From positions 243,054 to 307,053 of the forward strand of contig NZ_NISK01000001.1 of the NCBI RefSeq assembly GCF_002205675.1: a stretch of 64,000 nucleotides of DNA, given 5' to 3'. Below, one piece after another: positions 1-8,798 of the stretch. How positions within the stretch are numbered: the first letter of the stretch is position 1; each line of letters begins with the position of its first letter. Source of the DNA: Sphingopyxis bauzanensis. Its GTDB lineage: Bacteria; Pseudomonadota; Alphaproteobacteria; Sphingomonadales; Sphingomonadaceae. The position numbers were made by a program, and so were the translations under genes. The notes beneath the pieces are model-generated. The model ran no database searches. It was not told the DNA's origin and was given only the letters and a program-made list of their open reading frames with translations.

Positions 1-858
1 GCGCGCACGGCGGTGAACGACAATGTCAGCGCCAACATCTATGGCTTCGAAGCCGAAGCGATCGTGCGGCCCGATCCCGACGTCGTGGTCAACCTGGGCT
101 TCAGCTACCTGCACAGCAAGGTTTCCGAAGACAAGTTCACCAGCAACCCGCGTGACTTTGGTGGCGGCCGCTCGGACGCAGTGATCATCAAAGACATTAC
201 CAACGCCGCAAACTGCGCGGTCGCATCGACTTCGGGCAACGCCGCTGGGGTGAATGCCTTTGTGAATGGTGTCCAGCAGGTTATCAACGGCGGGTTCGTC
301 CCTGGTGTCCAGGGGGGTGCCGGCTTGCAACCCACGACCGCGTTCCCCGCCGACGGCGGCATCGCATCGACGGGTGCGTTCAGCATCTGCGGGGTCATGG
401 AAGCGGCTGCCGCCGGTGCCTTTGCCGCAGCGGGCCTCAATCCGGCGAATTTCGGCGGGATCGAATATTTCTCCGCCGGCGTCCCCGTCAATATCAAGGG
501 TAACCAGCTGCCGCAGGCGCCGAACTACAAGTTCAGCGCCGGCGTTCAGTATACCGCGCGGCTTGGCAACGGCGACATGACGCTCGTACCGCGCGTCGAC
601 CTGGCCTACACCGGCGAAAGCTATGGCAGCATCTTCAACGGCAACGTTAACCGGATCAAAGGCTATGCCCAGGTCAATGCCCAGCTGCAGCTGAACGGCC
701 CCGACGACAAATGGTATGTCAAAGGCTTCATTCAGAATGTCTTCGACGCCAATAGCGTCACCGGCCTGTACATCACCGACCAGTCGTCGGGGAATTACAC
801 CAACATCTTCACCCTCGAACCGCGCCGCTATGGCATCGCGGCGGGCGTGAAGTTCTAA
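1..858 (+). CDS. TonB-dependent receptor, C-terminal part (5' end outside window)
   Basis: The visible 285 residues are the distal beta-barrel of an outer-membrane TonB-dependent receptor, which imports iron chelates, vitamins or glycans using TonB energy. The frame is open from base 1, so the plug domain and signal peptide lie upstream. Alternating polar/hydrophobic strands, Gly/Asn/Asp-rich loops and the final strand ending GIAAGVKF with a terminal Phe (the Bam-recognised OMP signature) support this. One long loop near residues 55-130 is rich in Ala, Gly and Val and contains two Cys, probably an extracellular loop disulfide. Substrate cannot be told from this part. It converges with a second receptor gene across a shared terminator. 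Confidence 0.88.
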   Translation, partial: ARTAVNDNVSANIYGFEAEAIVRPDPDVVVNLGFSYLHSKVSEDKFTSNPRDFGGGRSDAVIIKDITNAANCAVASTSGNAAGVNAFVNGVQQVINGGFVPGVQGGAGLQPTTAFPADGGIASTGAFSICGVMEAAAAGAFAAAGLNPANFGGIEYFSAGVPVNIKGNQLPQAPNYKFSAGVQYTARLGNGDMTLVPRVDLAYTGESYGSIFNGNVNRIKGYAQVNAQLQLNGPDDKWYVKGFIQNVFDANSVTGLYITDQSSGNYTNIFTLEPRRYGIAAGVKF

Positions 859-880
859 AGCCAACGGCGGCAACGCCAAC

Positions 881-920
881 AAAAAGCCCCGGTCTCTCCA
901 TCGAGAGGCCGGGGTTTCAT
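881..920. terminator. Bidirectional Rho-independent terminator between two convergent receptor genes
   Basis: A 12-bp GC-rich stem (887-898 with 903-914, one G-T pair) with a four-base loop is flanked by an A-run on the left and TTTCATTTT on the right, so it can terminate transcripts from both sides. It lies 28 bases after the plus-strand receptor stop and about 50 bases from the end of the minus-strand receptor. Confidence 0.85.
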
Positions 921-968
921 TTTGCCCGATGTAGCACGGGTCGGGGCCTCGCCCCGCCCCTCACCCAA

Positions 969-3587
969 TCAGAATTTGAAGCGAACGGTGCCGCCATAGG
1001 TGCGCGGCTGGCTGGGATAGCCCGACACACTGCCGGCCTGAGCCACCGCCGGGAAGATCGTCGTGAGGTACTGCGCGTTGGTCAGGTTGCGACCCCACAC
1101 GCCAACGTCGAGACCATTGGTCAGGCGGATCGTGAACGATGCGTTGAGCGAGTTCACTTCGCGTTGCAGACTTTCGGCGACGCCGGCCGGGAAGCCGCTC
1201 AGACCTTCGACGATCTGGACCGGGCTTTCATAGGCGTAATCGACGTGCGCGATCGCCTTGGTCCCACCGGCAAATTCATGCGTGTAGGTGGCGCCCATCG
1301 ACATCGACAGAGCGGGGATACCCGCGGGCGTGGTGCCCGAAATGTCACCGAATGCCGAGTTGACGAAGCTGTCATATTTGGCGTCGAGGTATGTTGCCGC
1401 CAGGGTCAGGTTGAGACCCTCGACCGGCCGCACCGAACCGTCGAACTCGATACCAAAGGTCGACTGCTTGCCCGCATTGGCCAGCGCAAAGCCGGTGCCG
1501 GTAAAGACGTTCGACTGGAAGCCCTTGATCGACTGTTTGAACACCGCGACATTCACGGCCGCGACGTCCCACTGGCCCTTCAAACCGAATTCATAAACGG
1601 TCGATTCTTCGGGTGCCGCAAAGCGCGAGCCCGTTGCAAGGTTCGGCGTGCGAAGCCCCGCGGCGGTGATCGCGGCAAGGTCCGACGCCAACGGACGGCT
1701 GTCGCGTGACAGGTTGACCGAGCTTGCCTTAAAGCCCGTCGCATAGGTCGCGTAGACGTTGACCGTGTCGGTCACTTCATAAGCCGCGCGGACGCTGTAC
1801 GAGAAATCGCTGTCGCTGGTTTTGCCGTCCTCAACCGAATTGGGGAGATTGAGGAAGGGCGGCAGGAACTGGAACGCGCGCAGCCCGCCCAGCGGGTTCG
1901 CCGCCGGGTTGTTCTGGTTGGCAGCGGCGAAAGCCAGGAACTGCTGGAAAATCGGCGCGGTGGCGGGGTTAGTCGCAAAGGCGCCAACGGCAGCCGGATC
2001 GTTCGGGTTGACCCCTGCCTGCTGCAAGGCACCGCCGAGCAGCAGCTGGTTGCGGAACGGCGCATATTGCGGCGCATCAAGGTTGACGCCCGAAAAGACA
2101 TCGCTGCTGATCACATTGGTCGAGAAATTTTTGCGATCCTTGGTATAGTTGCCGCCCAGCGACAGCGTCAGGCGGTCGGTCACCTCGAAGTCGACGGTGC
2201 CAAAGATCGAGAAGGCTTCGTCCTTCAGGCGATAAGCTTCGTCGAGGCCGTCACCGGCGCGGAAGAAGGTGCCCAGATAACGAGTCGGCGCGCCTTCAAG
2301 CGCCCCGAATGTGCCTTCGAGCAGTGCGACGTTGAGCGCATTGCCGCTCGCCGCGCGGATCAGCTGGTCGCCATAGGGGCGGAACTGCGTACCGAAACGA
2401 ATATCGTTTTCCTGGTCGATCTTTTCGTTGAAATAATAACCGCCGAGCAGGAAGTTGATCGGGCCATCAAAATCCGACGTGACGCGCAGTTCCTGGGTGA
2501 AGGTATCGATCCCCAGATCCTGGCTGTTCTCGCCGATCAGGTCGGCACCGGTGAAGTCGGAATCCTGGTTCGTCAGCGCCTTGACCTTGCGGTAGGCGGT
2601 GATCGAGGTCAGCGCGAGGTTGCCCAGATCATAGTCGATCTGCGCCGAACCGCCGTAATTTTCGATTTCGTTCGACGACAGGAAATTATTGTACACATCG
2701 TACGAGAAGGGATTGTTGGCATCGACGCTGGGGCCGCCCGCCAGCGCATTGGTGATCGCCACGGTCGGACCAGCGATGACATTGCCCGCAATGCAGCAAT
2801 TTTCGTCGATCTTGTCATAATCGCCGATCAGGCGGATCGACAGCGCGTCGGTCGGTTCGAACAAGAGCTGACCGCGCACGCCCCACCGGTTGCGGTCGTT
2901 GACGTCGGTGTCGAGCTTCAGATCCTGGGCATAGCCATCGCGGCGATTGTAGTTGCCGCCGATCGAGAAGGCGACCGTCTCGCTGATCGGGCCGGTGACG
3001 TTGCCCTTGACGGTGATTGCGTTGAAATTGCCGTAAGTGACTTCGGCCGAACCGCCGAAATCATATTGCGGCTTTTGCGTGACAATGCTGATGACGCCTG
3101 CCGATGCGTTTTTGCCGAACAGGGTCGACTGCGGGCCGCGCAGCACTTCGATCCGCTCGACATTGGGCAGGTCGCCGATCTGGGCGGCCGACCGCGAACG
3201 ATAGACGCCGTCGATGAATACGCCGACCGACGGTTCGATACCGGCGTTGTTGGCGCCGTTGCCGAAACCGCGGATGATGAAGTTGGTGTTGGCGCTCGAC
3301 TGCAGCTGCGACACGCGCAGGCTGGGGACCGCGGTCTGCAGATCGATGAGATCGCGGATCTGCGATTCCTCCAGCTGCGCCGCCGATGTCACAGAAACGG
3401 CAACCGGCGTGTCCTGCAAAGTCTGCGACCGCTTGGACGCGGTGACGATGATGTCGTTGCCATAGTCGGTGTCATCGACCGCAACTGCAGTTTCGTCGGC
3501 GGGAGCGGCGTCCTGGGCAAAAGCGAAGACGGGGGTAGCGCTGGCGCACAGCATCGTGGCGCCTAGCAAAAGGTTGCGCAAAGTCAT
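969..3587 (-). CDS. TonB-dependent receptor
   Basis: This is a full-length 872-residue outer-membrane receptor. The start was placed at 3587 because it gives a clean signal peptide (MTLRNLLLGATM... ending near FAFA, residues 1-24) behind a purine-rich GGAGAGAGAGAC ribosome site; the frame stays open upstream but without such features. A TonB-box-like DIIVTASKR lies near residues 44-52, followed by the plug domain (TPVAVSV, IRGFG, VERIEVLRGPQSTLFGKNASAG). The remainder is a 22-strand-type barrel ending GGTVRFKF. Such receptors in sphingomonads take up siderophores, polyphenols or sugars; the substrate here is unknown. It is monocistronic, with its own upstream region. Confidence 0.95.
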   Translation of the reverse strand: MTLRNLLLGATMLCASATPVFAFAQDAAPADETAVAVDDTDYGNDIIVTASKRSQTLQDTPVAVSVTSAAQLEESQIRDLIDLQTAVPSLRVSQLQSSANTNFIIRGFGNGANNAGIEPSVGVFIDGVYRSRSAAQIGDLPNVERIEVLRGPQSTLFGKNASAGVISIVTQKPQYDFGGSAEVTYGNFNAITVKGNVTGPISETVAFSIGGNYNRRDGYAQDLKLDTDVNDRNRWGVRGQLLFEPTDALSIRLIGDYDKIDENCCIAGNVIAGPTVAITNALAGGPSVDANNPFSYDVYNNFLSSNEIENYGGSAQIDYDLGNLALTSITAYRKVKALTNQDSDFTGADLIGENSQDLGIDTFTQELRVTSDFDGPINFLLGGYYFNEKIDQENDIRFGTQFRPYGDQLIRAASGNALNVALLEGTFGALEGAPTRYLGTFFRAGDGLDEAYRLKDEAFSIFGTVDFEVTDRLTLSLGGNYTKDRKNFSTNVISSDVFSGVNLDAPQYAPFRNQLLLGGALQQAGVNPNDPAAVGAFATNPATAPIFQQFLAFAAANQNNPAANPLGGLRAFQFLPPFLNLPNSVEDGKTSDSDFSYSVRAAYEVTDTVNVYATYATGFKASSVNLSRDSRPLASDLAAITAAGLRTPNLATGSRFAAPEESTVYEFGLKGQWDVAAVNVAVFKQSIKGFQSNVFTGTGFALANAGKQSTFGIEFDGSVRPVEGLNLTLAATYLDAKYDSFVNSAFGDISGTTPAGIPALSMSMGATYTHEFAGGTKAIAHVDYAYESPVQIVEGLSGFPAGVAESLQREVNSLNASFTIRLTNGLDVGVWGRNLTNAQYLTTIFPAVAQAGSVSGYPSQPRTYGGTVRFKF

Positions 3588-3795
3588 GATGTCTCTCTCT
3601 CCAAACCGGTGCAAGCGCGGCCCTTCGGCCAAAGAGGGAGATGCCCCACCGGAGCAGGCCGCTGTAATAAGCCCGCGCGCCGCGTCAACGCGGCGATGTT
3701 GCACTAGGCCGATTTTCAGCGATTGTGATCGAAAAGCAACAGTTTGCACTGCAACATAAACTGCGCGCGCGATCCCGAAAAGCAGCGCGAACGCG
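3588..3795 (-). promoter_or_regulatory. Upstream region of the receptor gene with TTGCA repeats
   Basis: This 208-base gap lies upstream of the receptor and downstream of rluE. It has a near-palindrome TTGCACTGCAA at 3744-3754 and a second GTTGCACT word near 3708-3716, possibly a regulator site. No clear -35/-10 pair could be fixed. Confidence 0.3.
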
Positions 3796-4359
3796 CTACG
3801 CCACCTCGCGCCACGCGCCGGGCGCCAAGTCGCCAAGCTCCCATGCACCGATCCGCCATCGCACGAGCCGCAGCGTCGGATATCCGACCGCCGCGGTCAT
3901 CCGCCGTACCTGACGGTTGCGGCCTTCGGTGATGATGATCTCCAGCCAGCTGTCGGCGACGCTCTTGCGAAAGCGCACCGGCGGATCGCGCGGCCACAGG
4001 CGCGGCGGCGCGATACGCCGCGCTTCTGCCGGCCGGGTCGGACCATCATTAAGCACGACCCCCGCCCGCAGCCGATCAAGGCTCTCCGCATCGGGCTCGC
4101 CCTCGACCTGCACCAGATAGGTCTTGGGCGTCTTGTGCCGCGGCGACGCAATGCGCGCCTGCAACGCGCCGTCGTCAGTCAGGATCAGCAACCCCTCACT
4201 GTCTCGATCGAGCCGTCCCGCGGGGTAGACCTGCGGCACATTGATGTAGTCGGACAGCGTCGCACGCGCCTCCGGCGTGCCGCGATCGGTGAACTGTGAC
4301 AGGACGCCAAAGGGTTTGTTGAACAGGATGATGCGACCCACGACTTTCCTTCCCGCCAT
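3796..4359 (-). CDS. rluE: 23S rRNA pseudouridine synthase, RluE type
   Basis: The product (187 aa) isomerises a uridine of 23S rRNA (U2457 in E. coli) to pseudouridine. It matches RluE along its whole length from memory: [15 protein letters not shown] at 11-25, the catalytic motif GRLDRDSEG at 48-56 with catalytic Asp51, [11 protein letters not shown] in the middle, and [10 protein letters not shown] near 149-158 closing the RsuA-family active site. There is no N-terminal S4 domain, as is usual for RluE. It lies just beyond the tRNA-Phe gene on the same strand. The RsuA/RluB family is the only plausible alternative, and the lack of S4 argues against it. Confidence 0.93.
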   Translation of the reverse strand: MAGRKVVGRIILFNKPFGVLSQFTDRGTPEARATLSDYINVPQVYPAGRLDRDSEGLLILTDDGALQARIASPRHKTPKTYLVQVEGEPDAESLDRLRAGVVLNDGPTRPAEARRIAPPRLWPRDPPVRFRKSVADSWLEIIITEGRNRQVRRMTAAVGYPTLRLVRWRIGAWELGDLAPGAWREVA

Positions 4360-4405
4360 ACCGGACCAAAGGCTCGGCCACTCAACCGGATGCTTAGCAG
4401 AGAAA

Positions 4406-4481
4406 TGGTGCCCGGGGACGGGTTCGAACCGCCGACACTGCGATTTTCAATCGCATGCTCTACCAACTGAGCTACCCGGGC
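4406..4481 (-). tRNA. tRNA-Phe (anticodon GAA)
   Basis: Seventy-six bases fold as a complete cloverleaf on the minus strand. The acceptor stem GCCCGGG pairs with CCCGGGC. The D-arm is GCTCAGTTGGTAGAGC. The anticodon stem-loop is TGCGA-TTGAAAA-TCGCA, giving anticodon GAA. The T-arm contains GGTTCGAACCC. The discriminator is A and the CCA end is encoded. Confidence 0.97.
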
Positions 4482-4577
4482 CGGGCCGCTGCGGAACTGA
4501 GCCCGCGCTGGCGAGCGGCGGCTATAGGCAGGGCTTTTCATCCTGTCCAGTGGCTTTGTAAGGCTGTTTCGATGCGT

Positions 4578-4760
4578 TCAGCCTTCGTCGAAACGATCGT
4601 CATCGGCAGTGCCGTCGGGCGCCTGCGCGGCGGGGACGGCATAGCCTTCGCCGAACCAGTTGAGCAAGTCGCGGTCGCGGCAGCCACGGCTGCAAAAAGG
4701 TTTGAATTCGGGTTCGCGCGGCTTGCCGCACAAGGGGCAGCGCGGCGGTTTACTGGGCAT
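4578..4760 (-). CDS. yacG: DNA gyrase inhibitor YacG (zinc protein)
   Basis: This 60-residue protein has the YacG zinc site CPLC (Cys8, Cys11) and CSRGC (Cys23, Cys27), followed by the conserved DLLNWFGEGYAVP stretch. In E. coli YacG binds GyrB and inhibits gyrase. Its start overlaps the end of the upstream RNase G-like gene by 11 bases, so the two are translationally coupled; maf-rng-yacG is a common alphaproteobacterial order. Confidence 0.93.
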   Translation of the reverse strand: MPSKPPRCPLCGKPREPEFKPFCSRGCRDRDLLNWFGEGYAVPAAQAPDGTADDDRFDEG

Positions 4761-5733
4761 GTCCGGTTCCTTTGCTGGCGGCGTCGGCGGTCAGTTGGAC
4801 CGGGCGGCCAGTACGATTTTGCAGCATATCGATCCATGCCGGATGCGCCGCGATATGGTCGATCACCGCGGGCCGCGCCGTTAGCGTTAACGTCCCCGCC
4901 CCTACCGCGCGCTCGGCCTGACGCAGCAACAGGGCAGCGTCGGTCGCTAATGGGTCGAGCACGACCTGCTCGATCAGCGACGGGCGGTCGCGGCGGCGGA
5001 TGATCTGCATCAGCCCGAAGCCATTGACCGCGGTGCGTTCATAGGGCTGCGGCAGCGCCGCATCGACGGCAGCGTCGATCGCCTGACGTCCGGCGCGATC
5101 AGGGAGCGATGGAAAATCGATGCCGATCGATCCACCGATGTCGCAGCAGCGGATGACCGCCGCCGCCGACCGCGCTCCGGCCTTGGCCAGCGCCAGCGCG
5201 TCGCCCTCGCCATCAATGTCGATCAGCACCATCGCGGGGGTCGCGTCGACCCACAGCGCGCCGCCAGCGAACGGCCAATGACCGATACGGATATGGTCGA
5301 TCAGTTCGGACCAGCCCGCCTGTTCCAGTCGGTCGGGAGCCGTTGCGCGCAGCTCAGTCACCGGCACTCCGGTCACCGCGATGCGCGCGCGCAAATCCGG
5401 GCCATCGCCGATGACCGCCCCCGCCTCGGCAACCCGCGCCCGCGCGGGTTTGTCGCGCCCGCGTTCGCGCAGCGCCATACGGGTGATCTCGACCGTCAAA
5501 GCCGCACCCATGGCCGTCGCGGACGGCAACCCCGTCAGCGATGCCATCGGCGCGCCGGGCCAGTCGAGCGCCACCATCGGCGCCTTCCCAGCCTCGACCA
5601 GCCGCGCCGCAACAATCGCACCGACGCGTGGCCCCACCCCTTCGCGCTCGATCCGCGCTTCCAGAATTTCGTCGCCATCAACCAGCGCCGCGCGCGCCTC
5701 GCCGATCCCGGCTTCGTAAAGCCATTCAGCCAA
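4750..5733 (-). CDS. Short ribonuclease E/G family protein
   Basis: The 327-residue protein belongs to the RNase E/G family of endoribonucleases that process rRNA and mRNA. It keeps a shortened S1-like N-terminal part (residues about 10-60) and both catalytic aspartate regions: VLIDIDGEG (Asp172/174) and CDIGGSIGIDFPSL (Asp206). It lacks the CPxC zinc-link of full RNase E/G and is much shorter than the roughly 490-residue RNase G. It overlaps maf upstream by 8 bases and yacG downstream by 11. It may be an active minimal RNase G or a non-tetramerising RNA-binding relative. Confidence 0.85.
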   Translation of the reverse strand: MAEWLYEAGIGEARAALVDGDEILEARIEREGVGPRVGAIVAARLVEAGKAPMVALDWPGAPMASLTGLPSATAMGAALTVEITRMALRERGRDKPARARVAEAGAVIGDGPDLRARIAVTGVPVTELRATAPDRLEQAGWSELIDHIRIGHWPFAGGALWVDATPAMVLIDIDGEGDALALAKAGARSAAAVIRCCDIGGSIGIDFPSLPDRAGRQAIDAAVDAALPQPYERTAVNGFGLMQIIRRRDRPSLIEQVVLDPLATDAALLLRQAERAVGAGTLTLTARPAVIDHIAAHPAWIDMLQNRTGRPVQLTADAASKGTGHAQ

Positions 5734-6316
5734 GGGGGATGCCCGCGCTGGTCAGCAAGGTGCGCGTTTCGAACAATGGCAGGCCAACGACGTTCGAATG
5801 GCTGCCCGACAGGAAGCGGACAAAGCATTCGGCGCGGCCCTGGATCGCATAGCCGCCCGCCTTGCCCATGCCTTCGCCCGACGCGACATACCAGTCGATC
5901 TCGGCGGCGCTCAGCACCTTGAACGCGACCACGGTGTCGGCCACGCGCACCCGCGGCTTGCCGTCGGTACCGACGACGCACAGCCCCGAATAGACATGGT
6001 GGCGCCGACCCGACAACAGGCCAAGCATGCAGCGCAAATCGGTTTCGTCGGCGGGTTTTTCGAGGATGCGGCGCCCGATCGCAACGGTTGTGTCGCCCGC
6101 CAGCACTACCTCGTCCACGGCGCGCTCGACCGCCAACGCCTTGCCCTTGGCGAGCCGTGCGACATAGTCGCGCGGCAGCTCGGCCTTCAGTGGCGTTTCG
6201 TCGATGTCGGGGGACGCGATCCGCGCCGGGATCACGCCGATGCGCGCCAGAAGCTCACGCCGCCGCGGCGAAGTCGAAGCCAGAACGAGCGCGGGAATGT
6301 TCGCCGCGCTGCTCAC
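5726..6316 (-). CDS. maf: Maf-family nucleotide pyrophosphatase
   Basis: This 196-residue protein hydrolyses non-canonical or methylated nucleoside triphosphates. It has the Maf signature [12 protein letters not shown] at 12-23, the DETPLKAE substrate loop, [11 protein letters not shown] near 70-80, and the C-terminal [10 protein letters not shown] and VVGLPL blocks. Its start overlaps the end of infA by 4 bases, and its end overlaps the rng-like gene. Whether it prefers dTTP/UTP (YhdE type) or m7GTP (YceF type) cannot be settled here. Confidence 0.93.
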   Translation of the reverse strand: MSSAANIPALVLASTSPRRRELLARIGVIPARIASPDIDETPLKAELPRDYVARLAKGKALAVERAVDEVVLAGDTTVAIGRRILEKPADETDLRCMLGLLSGRRHHVYSGLCVVGTDGKPRVRVADTVVAFKVLSAAEIDWYVASGEGMGKAGGYAIQGRAECFVRFLSGSHSNVVGLPLFETRTLLTSAGIPLG

Positions 6317-6531
6317 TTGAAGCGATAGGTGATCCGACCCTTGGTCAGGTCATAGGGGGTGAGTTCGGCGAGCACTTCGTCGCCGACCAGCACACGAATG
6401 CGGTTCTTGCGCATCTTGCCCGCGGTGTGGCCCAGAATCTCGTGGCCATTTTCCAGTTTGACGCGAAACATCGCGTTGGGCAGCAGTTCGACCACTTGGC
6501 CGCGCATTTCCAGAAGTTCTTCTTTCGCCAT
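6313..6531 (-). CDS. infA: Translation initiation factor IF-1
   Basis: The 72-residue product is a single S1/OB-fold domain that occupies the ribosomal A site during initiation. [19 protein letters not shown] opens the protein, [14 protein letters not shown] sits in the centre and it ends GRITYRFK, an almost canonical IF-1. It leads the infA-maf-rng-yacG run, with 4-11 base overlaps throughout, so all four are probably one transcript. Confidence 0.98.
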   Translation of the reverse strand: MAKEELLEMRGQVVELLPNAMFRVKLENGHEILGHTAGKMRKNRIRVLVGDEVLAELTPYDLTKGRITYRFK

Positions 6532-6604
6532 CAGTCCTCAAAGGGTTTCGCTATCAAAGGATGCGCGCCCATAGCCGCAAATCGCGGCAATGAAAAGCGG
6601 TCTG

Positions 6605-7471
6605 TCACTCGACGAGCCGCAGCTTTCGCGCGATCCGCCACGCCACGGTCTTAACGCGAGCATGGCTGGGCCAGCGTGGCGGCATTGCGGGGTCGAGGCC
6701 GATGCGGCGCAGCGCGGCGTTGGCGGCATGCGCCTCGGATTCGCGATAGCTCCACTCGCTGCGCCAGGTGATCGACAGCGAGATCGATGGCGCGTCGCCA
6801 TTGGTGACGAAATGCGGCGCCATCACCGGCATCAATACCGCATCTCCAGGGCCGAGTGGTACCTGCTGTGCGTTCTCGCGATAAGTTTCGTCCCACGGCA
6901 GGTTGCGGTGACCGCCGGTGTGATAACGCTCATGCTCACGCCGATGCGCGAACCGTTCGTCGCCCGATGGCCACACGTTCATCACCTTGGTCCCGCGCAA
7001 TTGCAGCAGGATATTATGTTCGGGGTCGAAGTGGAACGGCGTGATCGATCCCGGCGACGAGATGAAGACAAAGCCCTGCGGGGTCAGCATCGCGCCCGTC
7101 TGCGGCTCGACGACCGATCTGAGCTCGCCAAGAAGGTCCATCAGCAGCGTGCGATAGGCCGGAACATTTTCGATATTCTTGAGCACCGCCCAGCTGCCGT
7201 TGCTGTCGATCGTGCGGATCGTCTCGCCGATTGAAAGGCCGTTCGCGGGGATATCTTCGGGGCGGATGCCGATCGGGACATTGCCCGGATTAAATTCGAC
7301 TTCGCTCGCCGGGAGGCCTTCGCCAAGCTGCGCCAGCGCCTCGATCGACAGCAGCGGGTGGTCGGGCAGATGATGGTGCAGCAATCCCGCCTGAAGCGGA
7401 TAGAGCGCAGCCATCGTCGCCAGCGTTTCGGGCGGGAAAACGGGTCTGGTGATCGGTTGATGCGCAGTCAT
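6605..7471 (-). CDS. Cupin-like (JmjC/cupin_8) domain protein
   Basis: The 288-residue protein has the metal triad of JmjC-like oxygenases: His147-x-Asp149 in PFHFDPEHN and His220 in PVMAPHF, with a Lys (TKVMNVWP) in the 2-oxoglutarate position. Such cupins hydroxylate proteins or small molecules using Fe(II) and 2-oxoglutarate, or serve as binding proteins. Substrate is unknown. It is the second gene of a pair: its ATG overlaps the stop of the upstream GNAT-like gene by 4 bases. The pair lies next to the exopolysaccharide locus on the same strand, separated by an intergenic palindrome. Confidence 0.8.
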   Translation of the reverse strand: MTAHQPITRPVFPPETLATMAALYPLQAGLLHHHLPDHPLLSIEALAQLGEGLPASEVEFNPGNVPIGIRPEDIPANGLSIGETIRTIDSNGSWAVLKNIENVPAYRTLLMDLLGELRSVVEPQTGAMLTPQGFVFISSPGSITPFHFDPEHNILLQLRGTKVMNVWPSGDERFAHRREHERYHTGGHRNLPWDETYRENAQQVPLGPGDAVLMPVMAPHFVTNGDAPSISLSITWRSEWSYRESEAHAANAALRRIGLDPAMPPRWPSHARVKTVAWRIARKLRLVE

Positions 7472-8652
7472 GACGGGCTTTCTACGTCATCTTCGGTCGC
7501 CGTGGGAGCCTTCCAGCGCCGCCAGAGCAGCTCGATCTTGGTCAGCATCGCAAAGCGCAGCCGGTCGGCGGGCGCCGACAACGCGGCGTTGACCCACACC
7601 AAAGCGCGGCGCTCGCGCCACACGCTGTCGATCATCGGATGTCCGGGCGCGGCGCAGCTGTCGACCCAGGCGATTGCCGGATCGTCGAGCAGGTCGAGAT
7701 TGGCCTGTTGCAGCAGCACTCCGGGTGAAAAGCGCGCATAATCCTCGTCGAACGCGGTCTTGAACGAAAAGCCGCCCGGCGGCACGAGGAAGTTGATCAG
7801 CATCGCGAGCGGCCGCTCATCCACATCGAGCGCGTGCATGTCGAGCCGCCCCGCCTCGGCCGCGCCCGCCAGGATCGCGCGGAACCACGCCTGTGTGCCG
7901 CTGTGGCTGGCGAGCGCCGATCCGGCGCGGCCTTTCCAGCCGCGCGCTTCCAGATCGAGAAAAGCGGTGATCCACGGCTCGATCGCCTCGCCCGCCTGCC
8001 AACGGCGAAAGCGCACCGCCCCCTGTTCGGCGAGCCGGTTCGCCTGCCGCCGCAGTTCCTTGCGTTTCTTGGCGCGTACCGCGGCGTCCCAATATTCGGC
8101 GGGCGACAGCTCGCTGTCGAGCAGCGCGCGTTCCTCACGGTGGACCACCTCGGCTTCACCGCCGCGGACCCGCGCAACGTCGACCAGCGCGCGGTGGAGT
8201 GGTCCGTCTTCGGTCAGACGCGGGACATGGAGCAAGGTGCGCGCCCAGGGCGCCGCGTCGCACCACCCGAGCAGGATTGACCAGAACAGACTTTCAAACC
8301 CCGCGCGCACCAGCGGGGCGCCGTGGAAATGATTGGGATGCGACCAGCCACTGACATGGCGCAGCGGCAGGCGGCCATAATGGGTTGCGAGCGCGATCGG
8401 CATAATCCCGATCACCGGCCCGTCGCTACCATCGCGCACCATCACCAACCGCGCATGCCGCTCGGGATCGAGCAGGTGCAGCGCCGATTGCAGGCACCAG
8501 CGTTCGGCAAAGGGATTGGGCTCGCTCGCCTCCGCCGCTAGCCGGTCCCACGCCGCCGCCAGCTCGGGCGACAGCGCGAGCGGATCAACCACGCGCACGG
8601 TCAGCGGGTCAGCGGGCGCGGCGTTGGCAGGAAAGGCGGGATGCACCGTCAT
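7468..8652 (-). CDS. GNAT/BioF2-like acyltransferase
   Basis: The 394-residue protein resembles the CelD/BioF2-like double-GNAT family often found in polysaccharide loci. The tract KKRKELRRQANRL near residues 190-205 is the usual basic linker between the two halves. The second half carries AMLINFLVPPG and SFKTAFDEDYARFSPGVLLQ, the acceptor-binding region of this family. The donor and acceptor are not known. It is translationally coupled to the cupin gene downstream. It is the first of three GNAT/FemAB-like proteins within 18 kb, suggesting acyl or aminoacyl decoration of envelope molecules. Confidence 0.75.
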   Translation of the reverse strand: MTVHPAFPANAAPADPLTVRVVDPLALSPELAAAWDRLAAEASEPNPFAERWCLQSALHLLDPERHARLVMVRDGSDGPVIGIMPIALATHYGRLPLRHVSGWSHPNHFHGAPLVRAGFESLFWSILLGWCDAAPWARTLLHVPRLTEDGPLHRALVDVARVRGGEAEVVHREERALLDSELSPAEYWDAAVRAKKRKELRRQANRLAEQGAVRFRRWQAGEAIEPWITAFLDLEARGWKGRAGSALASHSGTQAWFRAILAGAAEAGRLDMHALDVDERPLAMLINFLVPPGGFSFKTAFDEDYARFSPGVLLQQANLDLLDDPAIAWVDSCAAPGHPMIDSVWRERRALVWVNAALSAPADRLRFAMLTKIELLWRRWKAPTATEDDVESPS

Positions 8653-8700
8653 CGGGTGGAGGTTAGCAGGAAGGAGTTAAAATGGGGTGGCCGACATGTC

Positions 8701-8790
8701 CGTCGCCTCCGCGCAGGCGGGGACCGCTGGAGTTTTAGGCGCCGACGCCGAGTAAAGCCGATAGCGGCCCCCGCCTGCGCGGGGGTGACG
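8701..8790. repeat. GC-rich intergenic palindrome
   Basis: Arms of about 27 bases (8701-8727 and 8763-8790) containing CCGCGCAGGCGGGG and CCCCGCCTGCGCGGGG form an imperfect inverted repeat between the amidotransferase and the GNAT-like gene. It is the same class as the repeat at 25996-26076. Transcripts through it would form a strong hairpin. Confidence 0.7.
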
Positions 8791-8798
8791 AATAACCC

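Noticed and set aside
2067-3566. Open frame of 499 codons on the plus strand
   Set aside because: Antisense to the complete TonB receptor gene; shadow of its codon pattern.
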